Made by a program: the position numbers and the translations under genes
From: JBDSTW01 sp039914705
Lineage (GTDB): Bacteria > Pseudomonadota > Gammaproteobacteria > SURF-13
Direction: 5' to 3'
Assembly: GCA_039914705.1 (NCBI GenBank)
Contig: JBDSOT010000134.1
Coordinates: forward strand, 1-5,782
DNA length: 5,782 bases
The notes under the pieces: model-generated
What the model was told of the DNA's origin: nothing
Seen by the model: only the letters and a program-made list of their open reading frames with translations
The model's database searches: none
Part shown: positions 1 through 5,782 of the stretch, one piece after another
How the letters are laid out: each line of letters begins with the position of its first letter
How positions within the stretch are numbered: the stretch's first letter is position 1

Positions 1-316
1 GCGCTTAGCGAAGCGCGGGAGGCCCTTTAATGTCTGTTGAGCAGTGCGGGCCCGAACTATACAAGAAATGTACGACAGTCTCACCACTTCCATCTCGATC
101 TAATAGTTACGTGTTGTCATTCACTATTTTTGCAAACAATGAAGCTACAGTTCAACTCATGCCATCCCGAGCGCAGGGAAGTATCTTCTTGTACTACCAT
201 CAACTACTGAAAATCAGACCCTTCGCTATGCTCAGGATGACAGCAAAAATTTCAAACTGAGGCATTACTCAACAACATGGCTCCAATTTAATGCCCGATT
301 TCACTTGCATGGAAGA
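1..316. other. Gene-free stretch downstream of murU
   Basis: I see no supportable gene in this stretch. It looks more AT-rich than the coding DNA beside it. The only sizeable open frame (30-260, plus strand, 76 codons) has no recognisable domain, and its second half is simply a translation of the inverted repeat at 161-241, so I do not call it. A short perfect hairpin (gcgctt/aagcgc, 1-16) sits at the very edge and might belong to a feature outside the window. A 7-base inverted pair, ggcatta (261-267) and taatgcc (289-295), lies just past the murU stop, but its 21-base loop and lack of a T-tract make it a poor terminator. Confidence 0.6.
161..241. repeat. Degenerate inverted repeat, REP/MITE-like
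   Basis: The left arm at 161-186 and the right arm at 216-241 are inverted copies. By hand alignment 19 of 26 bases match between the left arm and the reverse complement of the right arm, with a 29-base spacer. The core of the right arm, cttcgctatgctcaggatga, resembles from memory a widespread family of intergenic palindromic repeats found in many bacterial genomes. The mismatches suggest an old, decaying copy. It lies beyond the 3' end of murU, the usual place for such elements. It has no transposase and no clear target duplication that I could see. Confidence 0.55.
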
Positions 317-979
317 TTAAGTGAGTAATTGATCCAACTCCGCTAAACGTTCCGGTGTGCCGATGTCCATCCAACGGCCTGCGTAATGTTCGCCGCTGAC
401 GCGTTCCTGTTGCATGGCTAGTCGTAATAATGGAGCGAGGGGAAATACACCGGGGGTGCAGTTCGCGAACAGTTCCGGGCGATACACGCCGATGCCGCTG
501 AAGGTGAGTTTGCGGCTCTCACCTTCGCTGTAGACTTTGCCGTCACGCAATATGAAATCTCCGGTGACGTGATGATCGGGATTATCCACCAATAGCAAAT
601 GCGCGAGGCCATCGGGGTACTCTGGAAGATCGGCGAAGGAATAATCCGTCCAGACATCGGCATTCACTACGATAAACGGTGCCTCGCCAAGCAAGGGCAA
701 GGCTTTGACGATGCCGCCTCCGGTCTCTAGAACGTGATCGCCCTCAGCGGAATAATTTATTTGAGCGCCGTAGCGGCTGCCGTCGCCGAGCGCGGCTTCT
801 ATCTGTTCGCCGAAGCGTGCGTGGTTGATGACAATCTCAGTTATGCCCGCCCTCACCAAGGCTTCGATGTGATATTCAATGAGCCGTTTGCCTCCTGCCA
901 TCAGCAAAGGCTTGGGCATATGATCGGTGAGCGGACGCATGCGTTTGCCCAGGCCCGCCGCTAAAATAAATGCCTTCAT
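317..979 (-). CDS. murU: N-acetylmuramate alpha-1-phosphate uridylyltransferase (MurU)
   Basis: This cytoplasmic nucleotidyltransferase transfers UMP from UTP to MurNAc-alpha-1-phosphate, giving UDP-MurNAc in the peptidoglycan recycling route that bypasses MurA. The 220-residue protein opens with the nucleotide-binding signature LAAGLGKRMRPLT (residues 7-19) followed by the conserved lysine in MPKPLL (K23). It then has ETGGGI (86-90 region), the metal-binding aspartate in NADVW (D108), and the C-terminal WMDIGTPERL (203-212) of sugar-phosphate nucleotidyltransferases. The length fits MurU, about 220 residues. The start at 979 is chosen because the family signature begins at once. The frame stays open upstream to 1300, but that extra stretch of 107 residues only shadows amgK in another frame. 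The start overlaps the amgK stop as ATGA and has no good ribosome binding site, which suggests translational coupling. General databases may label it mannose-1-phosphate guanylyltransferase; the adjacent amgK favours MurU. Confidence 0.9.
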   Translation of the reverse strand: MKAFILAAGLGKRMRPLTDHMPKPLLMAGGKRLIEYHIEALVRAGITEIVINHARFGEQIEAALGDGSRYGAQINYSAEGDHVLETGGGIVKALPLLGEAPFIVVNADVWTDYSFADLPEYPDGLAHLLLVDNPDHHVTGDFILRDGKVYSEGESRKLTFSGIGVYRPELFANCTPGVFPLAPLLRLAMQQERVSGEHYAGRWMDIGTPERLAELDQLLT

Positions 980-1989
980 GCCGCTTTGTTGGCGAGGGCT
1001 GGCACGATGACGTCGCGCAACAGGATATTGAGCGGGGCCAGTTCTGGGTAATGGCGACTCACTGCCACGACATAACCCAGGGTGCGCGGGATGTCTTTGA
1101 GATAGCCGGGCTTGCCGTCGCGCATGCTTAGTCGTGCAAAAATACCAATGGCCTTGAGGTGTCGTTGAATCCCCATCCAGTCGAACCAGCGCATAAATTG
1201 CGCCTCGTTGTTTTCGGTTAACAGACCGGCCTCGAGTGCACGCCGCTGATAATGAATGGCCCACTCCCGAACCTGCGCGGGCGGCCAGGCGATGTAGCAA
1301 TCGCGCAGCAAGGAAACGAGATCATAGGTTAGCGGGCCGGCCACTGCGTCCTGAAAATCCAGGATGCCGGGATTGTTATTTTGCGTGATCATCAGATTGC
1401 GCGAATGGTAATCGCGATGCACACACACCGTTGGTTGCTCCAGTGCCGACGCGGCCAATAATTCGCATATCTGAGTAAGCTGAGCGGACTGATCATCCGT
1501 TAGCGTGATGCCCAGATGTTTGTGCACGAACCATTCGCCGAACAAACCCATCTCGCGCATTAGCAATGCATGATCGTACGGCGGCAATCTGATTTCATCG
1601 GTCTTGCAGAGCAACTGCAATATCAGCAAGGCCTCCAAAGCGGCACCGTACAAATCCTCCACACTGCTCTCATTAAGTTCATCCAGATATTGGCGCGGAC
1701 CCAGATCGCTGAGCAGCAGGAATCCGCGCTCCATATCGGCCCGTATAATTTCCGGCACATTCAAACCCAGCGCAAGGAACTCACGCGCAATTTGCACATA
1801 AGGCGCGCAATCCTCCTGTGCAGGCGGCGCGTCCATGACGACGCGTGTCTGCTGTGCGCCGTCTTCGCTGTAGCGAATGCGAAAGTAGCGCCGGAAGCTG
1901 GCGTCGCTTGACGCGGGGGCGATGTCGAATTGTGTGATGCCAATATCTTCACGCAGCCAACGGGTGAGTTGTTCTAATCGTTCAGCCAG
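976..1989 (-). CDS. amgK: N-acetylmuramate/N-acetylglucosamine kinase (AmgK), CTG start
   Basis: This aminoglycoside-phosphotransferase-fold kinase phosphorylates the anomeric carbon of MurNAc (and GlcNAc) with ATP, supplying MurU with its substrate. With a CTG start at 1989 the protein has 337 residues, the normal family size. Visible motifs are SSDASFRRYFR (residues 27-37, nucleotide-binding N-lobe), MDAPPAQED (52-60, a hallmark of this family), the catalytic loop HRDYHSRN (191-198, with D193 and N198), and LDFQDA (210-215, metal-binding D211) followed by YDLVSLLRD (222-230). The first in-frame ATG, at 1836, would start at MDAPP and remove the N-lobe. Between it and the upstream stop at 2014-2016 there is no ATG, GTG or TTG in frame. 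The CTG at 1989-1987 is preceded by AAGGAGG with a 5-base gap. The 3' end overlaps murU as ATGA, so the two are one operon. General annotation may call it an aminoglycoside phosphotransferase; the MDAPP motif and the murU neighbour argue for AmgK. Confidence 0.9.
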   Translation of the reverse strand: MAERLEQLTRWLREDIGITQFDIAPASSDASFRRYFRIRYSEDGAQQTRVVMDAPPAQEDCAPYVQIAREFLALGLNVPEIIRADMERGFLLLSDLGPRQYLDELNESSVEDLYGAALEALLILQLLCKTDEIRLPPYDHALLMREMGLFGEWFVHKHLGITLTDDQSAQLTQICELLAASALEQPTVCVHRDYHSRNLMITQNNNPGILDFQDAVAGPLTYDLVSLLRDCYIAWPPAQVREWAIHYQRRALEAGLLTENNEAQFMRWFDWMGIQRHLKAIGIFARLSMRDGKPGYLKDIPRTLGYVVAVSRHYPELAPLNILLRDVIVPALANKAA

Positions 1990-1994
1990 AGTGT

Positions 1995-2001
1995 CCTCCT
2001 T
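1995..2001 (-). promoter_or_regulatory. Strong ribosome binding site deciding the amgK start
   Basis: Read on the minus strand the bases are AAGGAGG, a full match to the anti-Shine-Dalgarno sequence, followed by acact and then CTG at 1989-1987. This is the only strong site between the upstream in-frame stop and the amgK body. It supports CTG as the initiation codon and the 337-residue protein. Confidence 0.8.
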
Positions 2002-2018
2002 GGTTTGGTGTGGTTATT

Positions 2019-2044
2019 TTTATATTATGAATTCTCATGCTCAA
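2019..2044 (-). promoter_or_regulatory. Possible AT-rich promoter for amgK-murU
   Basis: On the minus strand TTGAGC (2044-2039) is followed after 14 bases by TATAAA (2024-2019), with an overlapping TAATAT at 2027-2022. The -10-like element is good, but the spacing is short of the usual 16-18, so the -35 assignment is doubtful. The position, about 30 bases before the ribosome binding site and in the most AT-rich part of the gap, suits a promoter of an operon separate from the RND gene upstream. Confidence 0.3.
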
Positions 2045-2054
2045 ATGCATTCTC

Positions 2055-2079
2055 CTCCTCCCCTTGACGGGGGAAGGAG
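2055..2079. repeat. GC-rich hairpin in the pump-amgK gap
   Basis: ctcctcccc (2055-2063) pairs with the stretch ggggaaggag (2070-2079) across a loop of about six bases, with one bulged A: a stem of nine pairs. Neither strand has a T-tract after it, so it is not a standard intrinsic terminator. The ctcctccccttgacggggga core resembles, from memory, intergenic palindromes scattered in proteobacterial genomes. It could mark the 3' end of the RND transcript or be a decayed repeat. The rest of this 191-base gap (1990-2180) holds only the amgK signals and a weak 6-base stem at 2100-2118. Confidence 0.45.
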
Positions 2080-2180
2080 TGACTGCGCACTTTCCTAACA
2101 TCTTCTTTGAGTGAAGATCGAGTTTGTCCATGCCGAATTAGAAACTAAATCTAGCTAAATAGCCTACATTATTATTTACG

Positions 2181-5100
2181 TTATCGTACTTCGTGCTGCA
2201 CCCTATTAGATTCTTCCGCGCCCCATAAACGCCGCATCTGCAAACCTGTCCAACGCCGCATATCATCAGCAATCAAATAAAAACACGGAAGCGCGACCAA
2301 GGTTAATACGGTAGAAACCAGCAACCCGAAGCCGAGACTCACGGCCGTGGGCGACAGAAATGCCGTGGAGCCGGAGGCAAAAAAGATCAGCGGCGAGATG
2401 CCGAGAATGGTTGTTATGCTGGTCAGCAAAATCGGCCGAATGCGCACGCGGCAGGCCTCGACAAGCGAATCTGCGCGCGTCCAGCCTTGCGCGCTAAGTT
2501 TATTGGAGACATCAATCAGCAGCAATGAATTGTTGACCACCACACCCGCCAGCGCGAGTGCACCAATGAGTGATAAAAATTGTAAATTATAGCCTAGCAG
2601 GGCATGGCCGAAGATCACGCCTATCGCACCGTAAGGAATGGCGAACATGACTACCAGCGGATCGAGCAGTGATTTAAACAAGGCCGCGAGGATGATAAAG
2701 ATTAGCGCCAGCGCAATCAGCGCGGCGCGCGACATGCCTTGCATGGATTCATTGGCCTCCTTTTTTTCACCGAGGAATACTAGCTCGTAACCGGGCTGTT
2801 CCTGGCTCAGATTGGCGAATTTCTTGCGCACGGTCTCGGCGACTTGCAAGGCGGTAGAAATATCACGATTTACCTCGGCGCTCACCGTGGCAAGTTTGCG
2901 GCCATCGCGGCGGTTAACCGTATCGAAGCTGCGCCCCTCGCGGATGTCGGCCACTTCGCCAAGATACACGACACCTCCAGTTGGCAAGGCCATGGGCAAG
3001 GTGCGCAGACTGGTCGCCGCGCGGCGCATTTCTTCAGGGTAAATTACGCGCACCGGAATACGCTGATCGCCGGAAGTTACATGCATAATTTCAGCGCCCA
3101 GAAAACCGGTGCGCACCACTTCGGCCAGCGCCTCTTGTGTCAGGCCCAACTGACGCCCGCGCTCATTTAAACTGTATTGCAATTCCAGCTTGCCCGGCTC
3201 CAAATCGGATTGCACATCGCGCGCGCCGGGCAGTTGTTTCAGATAATCGCTTACACGACGCGCGACAACACCAAGCCCTTCAATATCCGGACCGGTCACG
3301 CCGATCTCGATATCCGAGCCTGCCGGCCCGCCTTCCGGACGCAATATCGACAGGCGCTGAATGCCGGGCAGCGCCTGCAAGGCAATCTGCACTTCATTGA
3401 TAATAGTCTCCGAGGCGCGCTCACGCGTACCGCGCTCGGGATGAAAATTCAGGTGCGTGAACGGTGCAACCCAGGCCTCAATGAAACCCTTTGGGGCTTG
3501 CGTACTGAGATCGACGATGAATTGCATGTAATTGCTATTGAAACGCACACGGCTGAAGTCGGTCATGGTGATGCCGATATTAGTCTGCAAGGTTTTCAAC
3601 TCATCCTTGCGCAATTTTCCCAAAATAACTTTTTCCATGCGCGCGGCAAGCGCTGCGGTGTCTTCGAGACGATAGGTAACGGGTGCCTCGGCATTGATGT
3701 AAAACTGCGAACTCTCCACGCGCCCGAACAATTCGAACTGCATGCGCGTGCCGGCGTAGATCAGGCTGATGAGCAGGATGCCGAAGGTGGCAAGCGTTAC
3801 CAGGTTGCGATTGTTCATCGACCAGCGCAGAAAATTCAGATAACGGTTCAACCACGCGCCCCAATCAATCCAGCGCCGCCGGGTTTCCTGTTTCGCTACG
3901 CGCAACACAAAGGCGGCCTGTGTGGGCAGAATTGCGAAGGCCTCCAACAATGAACCGAATAGTGCCAGGCTCACAACCACCGGAATTACCGCGATAAACG
4001 CGCCCATGGTGCCGCCGATGGCGAGCATGGGCAGGAAGGCGGCGATCGTGGTGAATGTGGATGCCACCACCGGCCAGTAAATTTCGCGCGCCCCTCGCTC
4101 CGCCGCGAGTTGCGGGGCATCGCCATTTTCAAGATGACGATAAATATTTTCCGTAACGATAATGGAATCGTCCACCAGCCTGCCCAGCACCACCAGAAAG
4201 GCAAACATCGAAATCATGTTGAGTGTGTATCCGAAATAATGCAGCAGGATCATGGCGAACATGAAGCCGACCGGAATGCCCATGGCGGCAACCAGGGCCA
4301 CGCGTGAATTGAGGAACAGGTAGAGCGTGAGTAATACCAGAATCAAGCCGACCAGCCCCGAAGATTGCAACACTTCAAGACGTTCCTTTACGAACCGCGA
4401 GAGGTCGGAAAATAGGCCGACCTGCACACTGGCCGGTAATTCTTTGCGCAACTCGTCCGCAAATGCGCGCACGCGCTGCGATACGTCAATGGTGGATGAA
4501 TCCGTGGTCTTGTTGATGGTGAGATTGATTGAGGCCTTGCCGTTAAACCGGCCTAAGGTCTTTGCCTCTTCCAGACGCCGTTCAACGCGCGCAACCTGGC
4601 CCAGCAATAGTTCTCCACCCTGCGCATTGCGGCGCAGCACGATTTCTTCAACCTGCGCCGGTTCCGGCGTGACCCCCTTCCCGCGCAACAGAATATCGCC
4701 CTCAGCGGCCTTGATCGAACCGCCCGGTAAATCACGCAAATTTTTACGTAGTGCATCATTCACCATACCCAGCGGTACACCCAGCGCGGCGAGCTTTTGC
4801 GGGTCGGTGATAATCCATAATTCCCACTCGCGCGCGCCTGCCACCTCAACACCGGCCACGCCGGCAATCTGCAACAAACGTGGCTTGATGCGCTCCGCAA
4901 GGTCTACCAGATAGCTATTGCCGACCTCGCCATACAGCGCCAGGCTAAGCACGGGAAAGCGGGTTTTAAGGCGCACCAGTTCAGGCTTTTCAGCCGTCTC
5001 CGGCAGATCGGTAACGCGGTCCAACGCATCGCGCGCCTCGCGCAGGAAGTCCTCGACATTGGCACCGGGCTTGAACTTGATAATGATGTTCGACACACCC

Positions 5101-5357
5101 TCGCTGCTGCTTGAAGTGATCTCATCGATGTCCGCGATGCCATCGAACTCGTCCTCGATGGGCTGCGTGACCTGGCGCTCTATCTCCTCCGGTGAGGCAC
5201 CCTTGAATACCGTGGTGATGCGCACGCGGTCGAGTTCCACCACCGGAAACATCTCTTGCGGCATGGCGGAATAGCTCAACAGACCGGCAAGCACGATCAG
5301 CACCACCATAAGATTGGCGAGCAGCGGATTGTTCAGCGCAAAGCGGATCATGAACAT
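2181..5357 (-). CDS. RND efflux pump, inner-membrane permease subunit (HAE1/AcrB-like)
   Basis: This is a proton-driven exporter of the resistance-nodulation-division superfamily, forming the inner-membrane trimer of a tripartite pump. The 1058-residue length is typical. Twelve membrane segments can be traced in two halves: TM1 near 11-29, TM2-TM6 from about 333 to 475, TM7 near 518-535, TM8-TM12 from about 878 to 1028. Large periplasmic porter/docking loops lie between TM1 and TM2 (30-332) and between TM7 and TM8 (536-877). The porter motif FKGASPEEIERQVTQPIEDE (51-70) is visible. TM4 carries the proton-relay pair in LVDDSIIV (D396, D397). TM10 has GVVVNNSLLLID (N942, N943) where AcrB has a lysine. 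RIRPILLTS (972-980) matches the AcrB Arg971/Thr978 region. No metal-pump methionine pattern is obvious, so organic substrates are more likely, but the substrate cannot be read. The start at 5357 fits the family N-terminus, though its ribosome binding site is weak; an ATG two codons later (5351) is an alternative. It follows the adaptor gene in the same direction. Confidence 0.93.
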   Translation of the reverse strand: MFMIRFALNNPLLANLMVVLIVLAGLLSYSAMPQEMFPVVELDRVRITTVFKGASPEEIERQVTQPIEDEFDGIADIDEITSSSSEGVSNIIIKFKPGANVEDFLREARDALDRVTDLPETAEKPELVRLKTRFPVLSLALYGEVGNSYLVDLAERIKPRLLQIAGVAGVEVAGAREWELWIITDPQKLAALGVPLGMVNDALRKNLRDLPGGSIKAAEGDILLRGKGVTPEPAQVEEIVLRRNAQGGELLLGQVARVERRLEEAKTLGRFNGKASINLTINKTTDSSTIDVSQRVRAFADELRKELPASVQVGLFSDLSRFVKERLEVLQSSGLVGLILVLLTLYLFLNSRVALVAAMGIPVGFMFAMILLHYFGYTLNMISMFAFLVVLGRLVDDSIIVTENIYRHLENGDAPQLAAERGAREIYWPVVASTFTTIAAFLPMLAIGGTMGAFIAVIPVVVSLALFGSLLEAFAILPTQAAFVLRVAKQETRRRWIDWGAWLNRYLNFLRWSMNNRNLVTLATFGILLISLIYAGTRMQFELFGRVESSQFYINAEAPVTYRLEDTAALAARMEKVILGKLRKDELKTLQTNIGITMTDFSRVRFNSNYMQFIVDLSTQAPKGFIEAWVAPFTHLNFHPERGTRERASETIINEVQIALQALPGIQRLSILRPEGGPAGSDIEIGVTGPDIEGLGVVARRVSDYLKQLPGARDVQSDLEPGKLELQYSLNERGRQLGLTQEALAEVVRTGFLGAEIMHVTSGDQRIPVRVIYPEEMRRAATSLRTLPMALPTGGVVYLGEVADIREGRSFDTVNRRDGRKLATVSAEVNRDISTALQVAETVRKKFANLSQEQPGYELVFLGEKKEANESMQGMSRAALIALALIFIILAALFKSLLDPLVVMFAIPYGAIGVIFGHALLGYNLQFLSLIGALALAGVVVNNSLLLIDVSNKLSAQGWTRADSLVEACRVRIRPILLTSITTILGISPLIFFASGSTAFLSPTAVSLGFGLLVSTVLTLVALPCFYLIADDMRRWTGLQMRRLWGAEESNRVQHEVR

Positions 5358-5378
5358 AAATTGGAAAACCTATTAAGT

Positions 5379-5406
5379 CGTCATTCCCGCGCAAGCGGGA
5401 ATCCAG
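5379..5406 (+). repeat. Palindromic intergenic repeat, copy 1
   Basis: This is a 28-base unit whose core attcccgc-gcaa-gcgggaat (5383-5402) is a perfect 8-base stem with a GCAA tetraloop. It is flanked by cgtc on one side and ccag on the other. Its reverse complement matches copy 2 at 27 of 28 bases, with a 27-base spacer between them. It ends 21 bases before the pump start codon. The type is common between proteobacterial genes. Confidence 0.85.
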
Positions 5407-5479
5407 ATGTTACGACTCTTGATTTAGTAATCTCCTGGATTCCCGCGTGCGCGGGAATGACGATTAATTTAATTTTCAT
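5381..5479 (-). CDS. Possible 32-codon leader ORF built from repeats
   Basis: On the minus strand an ATG at 5479 has a textbook AGGAGG five bases upstream and opens a frame of 32 codons ending in TGA at 5383-5381. The peptide begins MKIKLIVIPAHAGIQ, then EITKSRVVTSG, then FPLARE. The VIPAHAGIQ and FPLARE parts are translations of repeat copies 2 and 1, so the peptide is unlikely to have a conserved function. The interest is positional: a strong initiation site in an operon gap, translated through the whole inverted pair, stopping 23 bases before the weakly signalled pump start. It could be a leader that couples or controls pump translation, or the relic of an older gene start interrupted by repeat insertion. 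It may equally be untranslated. Confidence 0.3.
   Translation of the reverse strand: MKIKLIVIPAHAGIQEITKSRVVTSGFPLARE
5434..5462 (-). repeat. Palindromic intergenic repeat, copy 2
   Basis: The core attcccgc-gtgc-gcgggaat (5439-5458) is a perfect 8-base stem. The unit lies in opposite orientation to copy 1 (27 of 28 bases match after reverse complementing) and in the same orientation as copy 3. Copies 1 and 2 together could fold into one long stem of about 28 pairs with a 27-base loop, or into two separate small hairpins, in the operon transcript. Confidence 0.85.
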
Positions 5480-5484
5480 GTCGA

Positions 5485-5490
5485 CCTCCT
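5485..5490 (-). promoter_or_regulatory. Strong ribosome binding site ahead of the leader ORF
   Basis: The minus strand reads AGGAGG, then tcgac, then ATG at 5479-5477. This is the best initiation signal between the adaptor stop and the pump start, yet it does not serve the pump frame: the offset to the ATG at 5357 is not a multiple of three and a stop intervenes. Confidence 0.5.
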
Positions 5491-5494
5491 AAAG

Positions 5495-5523
5495 CCTGGA
5501 TTCCCACGTGCGCGGGAGTGACG
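5495..5523 (-). repeat. Palindromic intergenic repeat, copy 3 (diverged)
   Basis: It is in the same orientation as copy 2 and matches it at 26 of 28 bases; both differences weaken the internal stem (ttcccac against gcgggag). It lies 24 bases past the end of the adaptor gene and just upstream of the AGGAGG site. The decay suggests it is older than, or less constrained than, the copy 1/copy 2 pair. Confidence 0.8.
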
Positions 5524-5547
5524 TAAATGAGGGCTTTACAGCATTCC

Positions 5548-5782
5548 TCATAACTGCGCTACCACCCGCTCGCCATCGGCCAGCGCCGCCACATCACGCG
5601 CCACTATTTTTTCTCCCACCTGCACACCCGCAGTAATAACCTGGACATCCTGCACACGCGCGCCGAGTTTGACCTGTGTGCGTTGAGCTATGCCGTTACG
5701 CACAGTGAACACATAAGCACTCCCTTCGTCCTGTTCCACTGCCGCCACCGGCACGACCAGGACATTGCGCAGGGGCGTCAGA
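5548..5782 (-). CDS. RND efflux membrane-fusion (adaptor) protein, C-terminal fragment
   Basis: Only the last 77 complete codons are present; the gene continues past the window edge at 5782. The visible part starts LTPLRNVLVVPVAAV and continues through EGSAYVFTVRNGIAQRTQVK, then VQVGEKIVARD and LADGERVVAQL before the TGA stop. This is the pattern of the membrane-proximal domain of HlyD/AcrA-type adaptors: VVP-x-AV, then yVF-v-nG-A-r-r-V-k-G, then GL-x-GE-x-VV and DG-x-x-V. Such proteins sit in the periplasm, often lipid-anchored, and link the RND pump to an outer-membrane channel. The pump gene follows after 190 bases in the same direction, so the two are very probably one operon. The N-terminus (signal peptide or lipobox, hairpin, lipoyl domain) cannot be assessed. 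A GTG at 5754 is internal, not a start. Confidence 0.85.
   Translation of the reverse strand, partial: LTPLRNVLVVPVAAVEQDEGSAYVFTVRNGIAQRTQVKLGARVQDVQVITAGVQVGEKIVARDVAALADGERVVAQL

Noticed and set aside
1..16. Perfect 6-base hairpin at the window edge as an intrinsic terminator
   Set aside because: The stem is short, no T-tract follows on either strand, and the gene it would serve is outside the window.
30..260. Plus-strand 76-codon open frame in the gap after murU
   Set aside because: No domain or clear ribosome binding site, and its C-terminal half is the translated inverted repeat at 161-241.
980..1300. Upstream extension of the murU frame to an ATG at 1300, giving a 327-residue protein
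   Set aside because: The extra 107 residues have no family match, are rich in Arg/His/Pro, and overlap the conserved amgK C-terminal region in another frame; the MurU signature starts at 979.
3177..3953. Plus-strand open frame of 258 codons opposite the RND gene
   Set aside because: It lies wholly antisense to a well-conserved pump gene, has no recognisable domain, and is a by-product of the codon bias of the real gene.
4327..4914. Plus-strand 195-codon open frame opposite the RND gene
   Set aside because: Antisense shadow: Ser/Arg/Thr-rich low-complexity translation with no domain, fully inside the pump coding region.
5379..5523. Repeat cluster as a CRISPR array
   Set aside because: Only three units, in mixed orientation, each an internal palindrome, with spacers of unequal length; this is the pattern of REP-like elements.

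Overview
The window reads as chromosomal DNA of a Gram-negative proteobacterium, most likely gamma- or betaproteobacterial. This rests on three things: an AmgK/MurU pair (peptidoglycan sugar recycling, known from Pseudomonas and relatives), a tripartite RND efflux system, and intergenic palindromic repeats of the 'cattcccgc...gcgggaatcc' kind. The assignment is an inference from gene content; no marker gene fixes the genus. All supported genes lie on the minus strand, so the biological order runs from high to low coordinates.

Layout in transcription order. (1) 5782-5548: the C-terminal end of a periplasmic membrane-fusion (adaptor) protein, cut by the window edge. (2) 5547-5358: a 190-base gap between adaptor and pump genes, holding three copies of a palindromic repeat. 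Two of them form a near-perfect 28-base inverted pair. A strong ribosome binding site followed by a 32-codon open frame runs through that pair and ends 23 bases before the pump start. (3) 5357-2181: a complete 1058-residue RND inner-membrane pump. (4) 2180-1990: a 191-base gap with a GC-rich hairpin and an AT-rich possible promoter. (5) 1989-976: amgK, which needs a CTG start to be full length (337 residues). (6) 979-317: murU (220 residues), overlapping amgK by the four bases ATGA. (7) 316-1: no convincing gene; more AT-rich DNA carrying a degenerate inverted repeat.

The genes fall into two functional units. The adaptor and the pump would form the inner-membrane part of a drug or toxic-compound exporter; no outer-membrane TolC-like gene is visible, so it is either outside the window or encoded elsewhere. 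AmgK and MurU act in sequence in the cytoplasm: MurNAc is phosphorylated at C1, then uridylylated to UDP-MurNAc. This bypasses de novo synthesis through MurA and in Pseudomonas gives intrinsic tolerance to fosfomycin.

Nothing here is clearly a new system. The points most worth a second look are the CTG start of amgK and the repeat-derived leader frame between the adaptor and pump genes.
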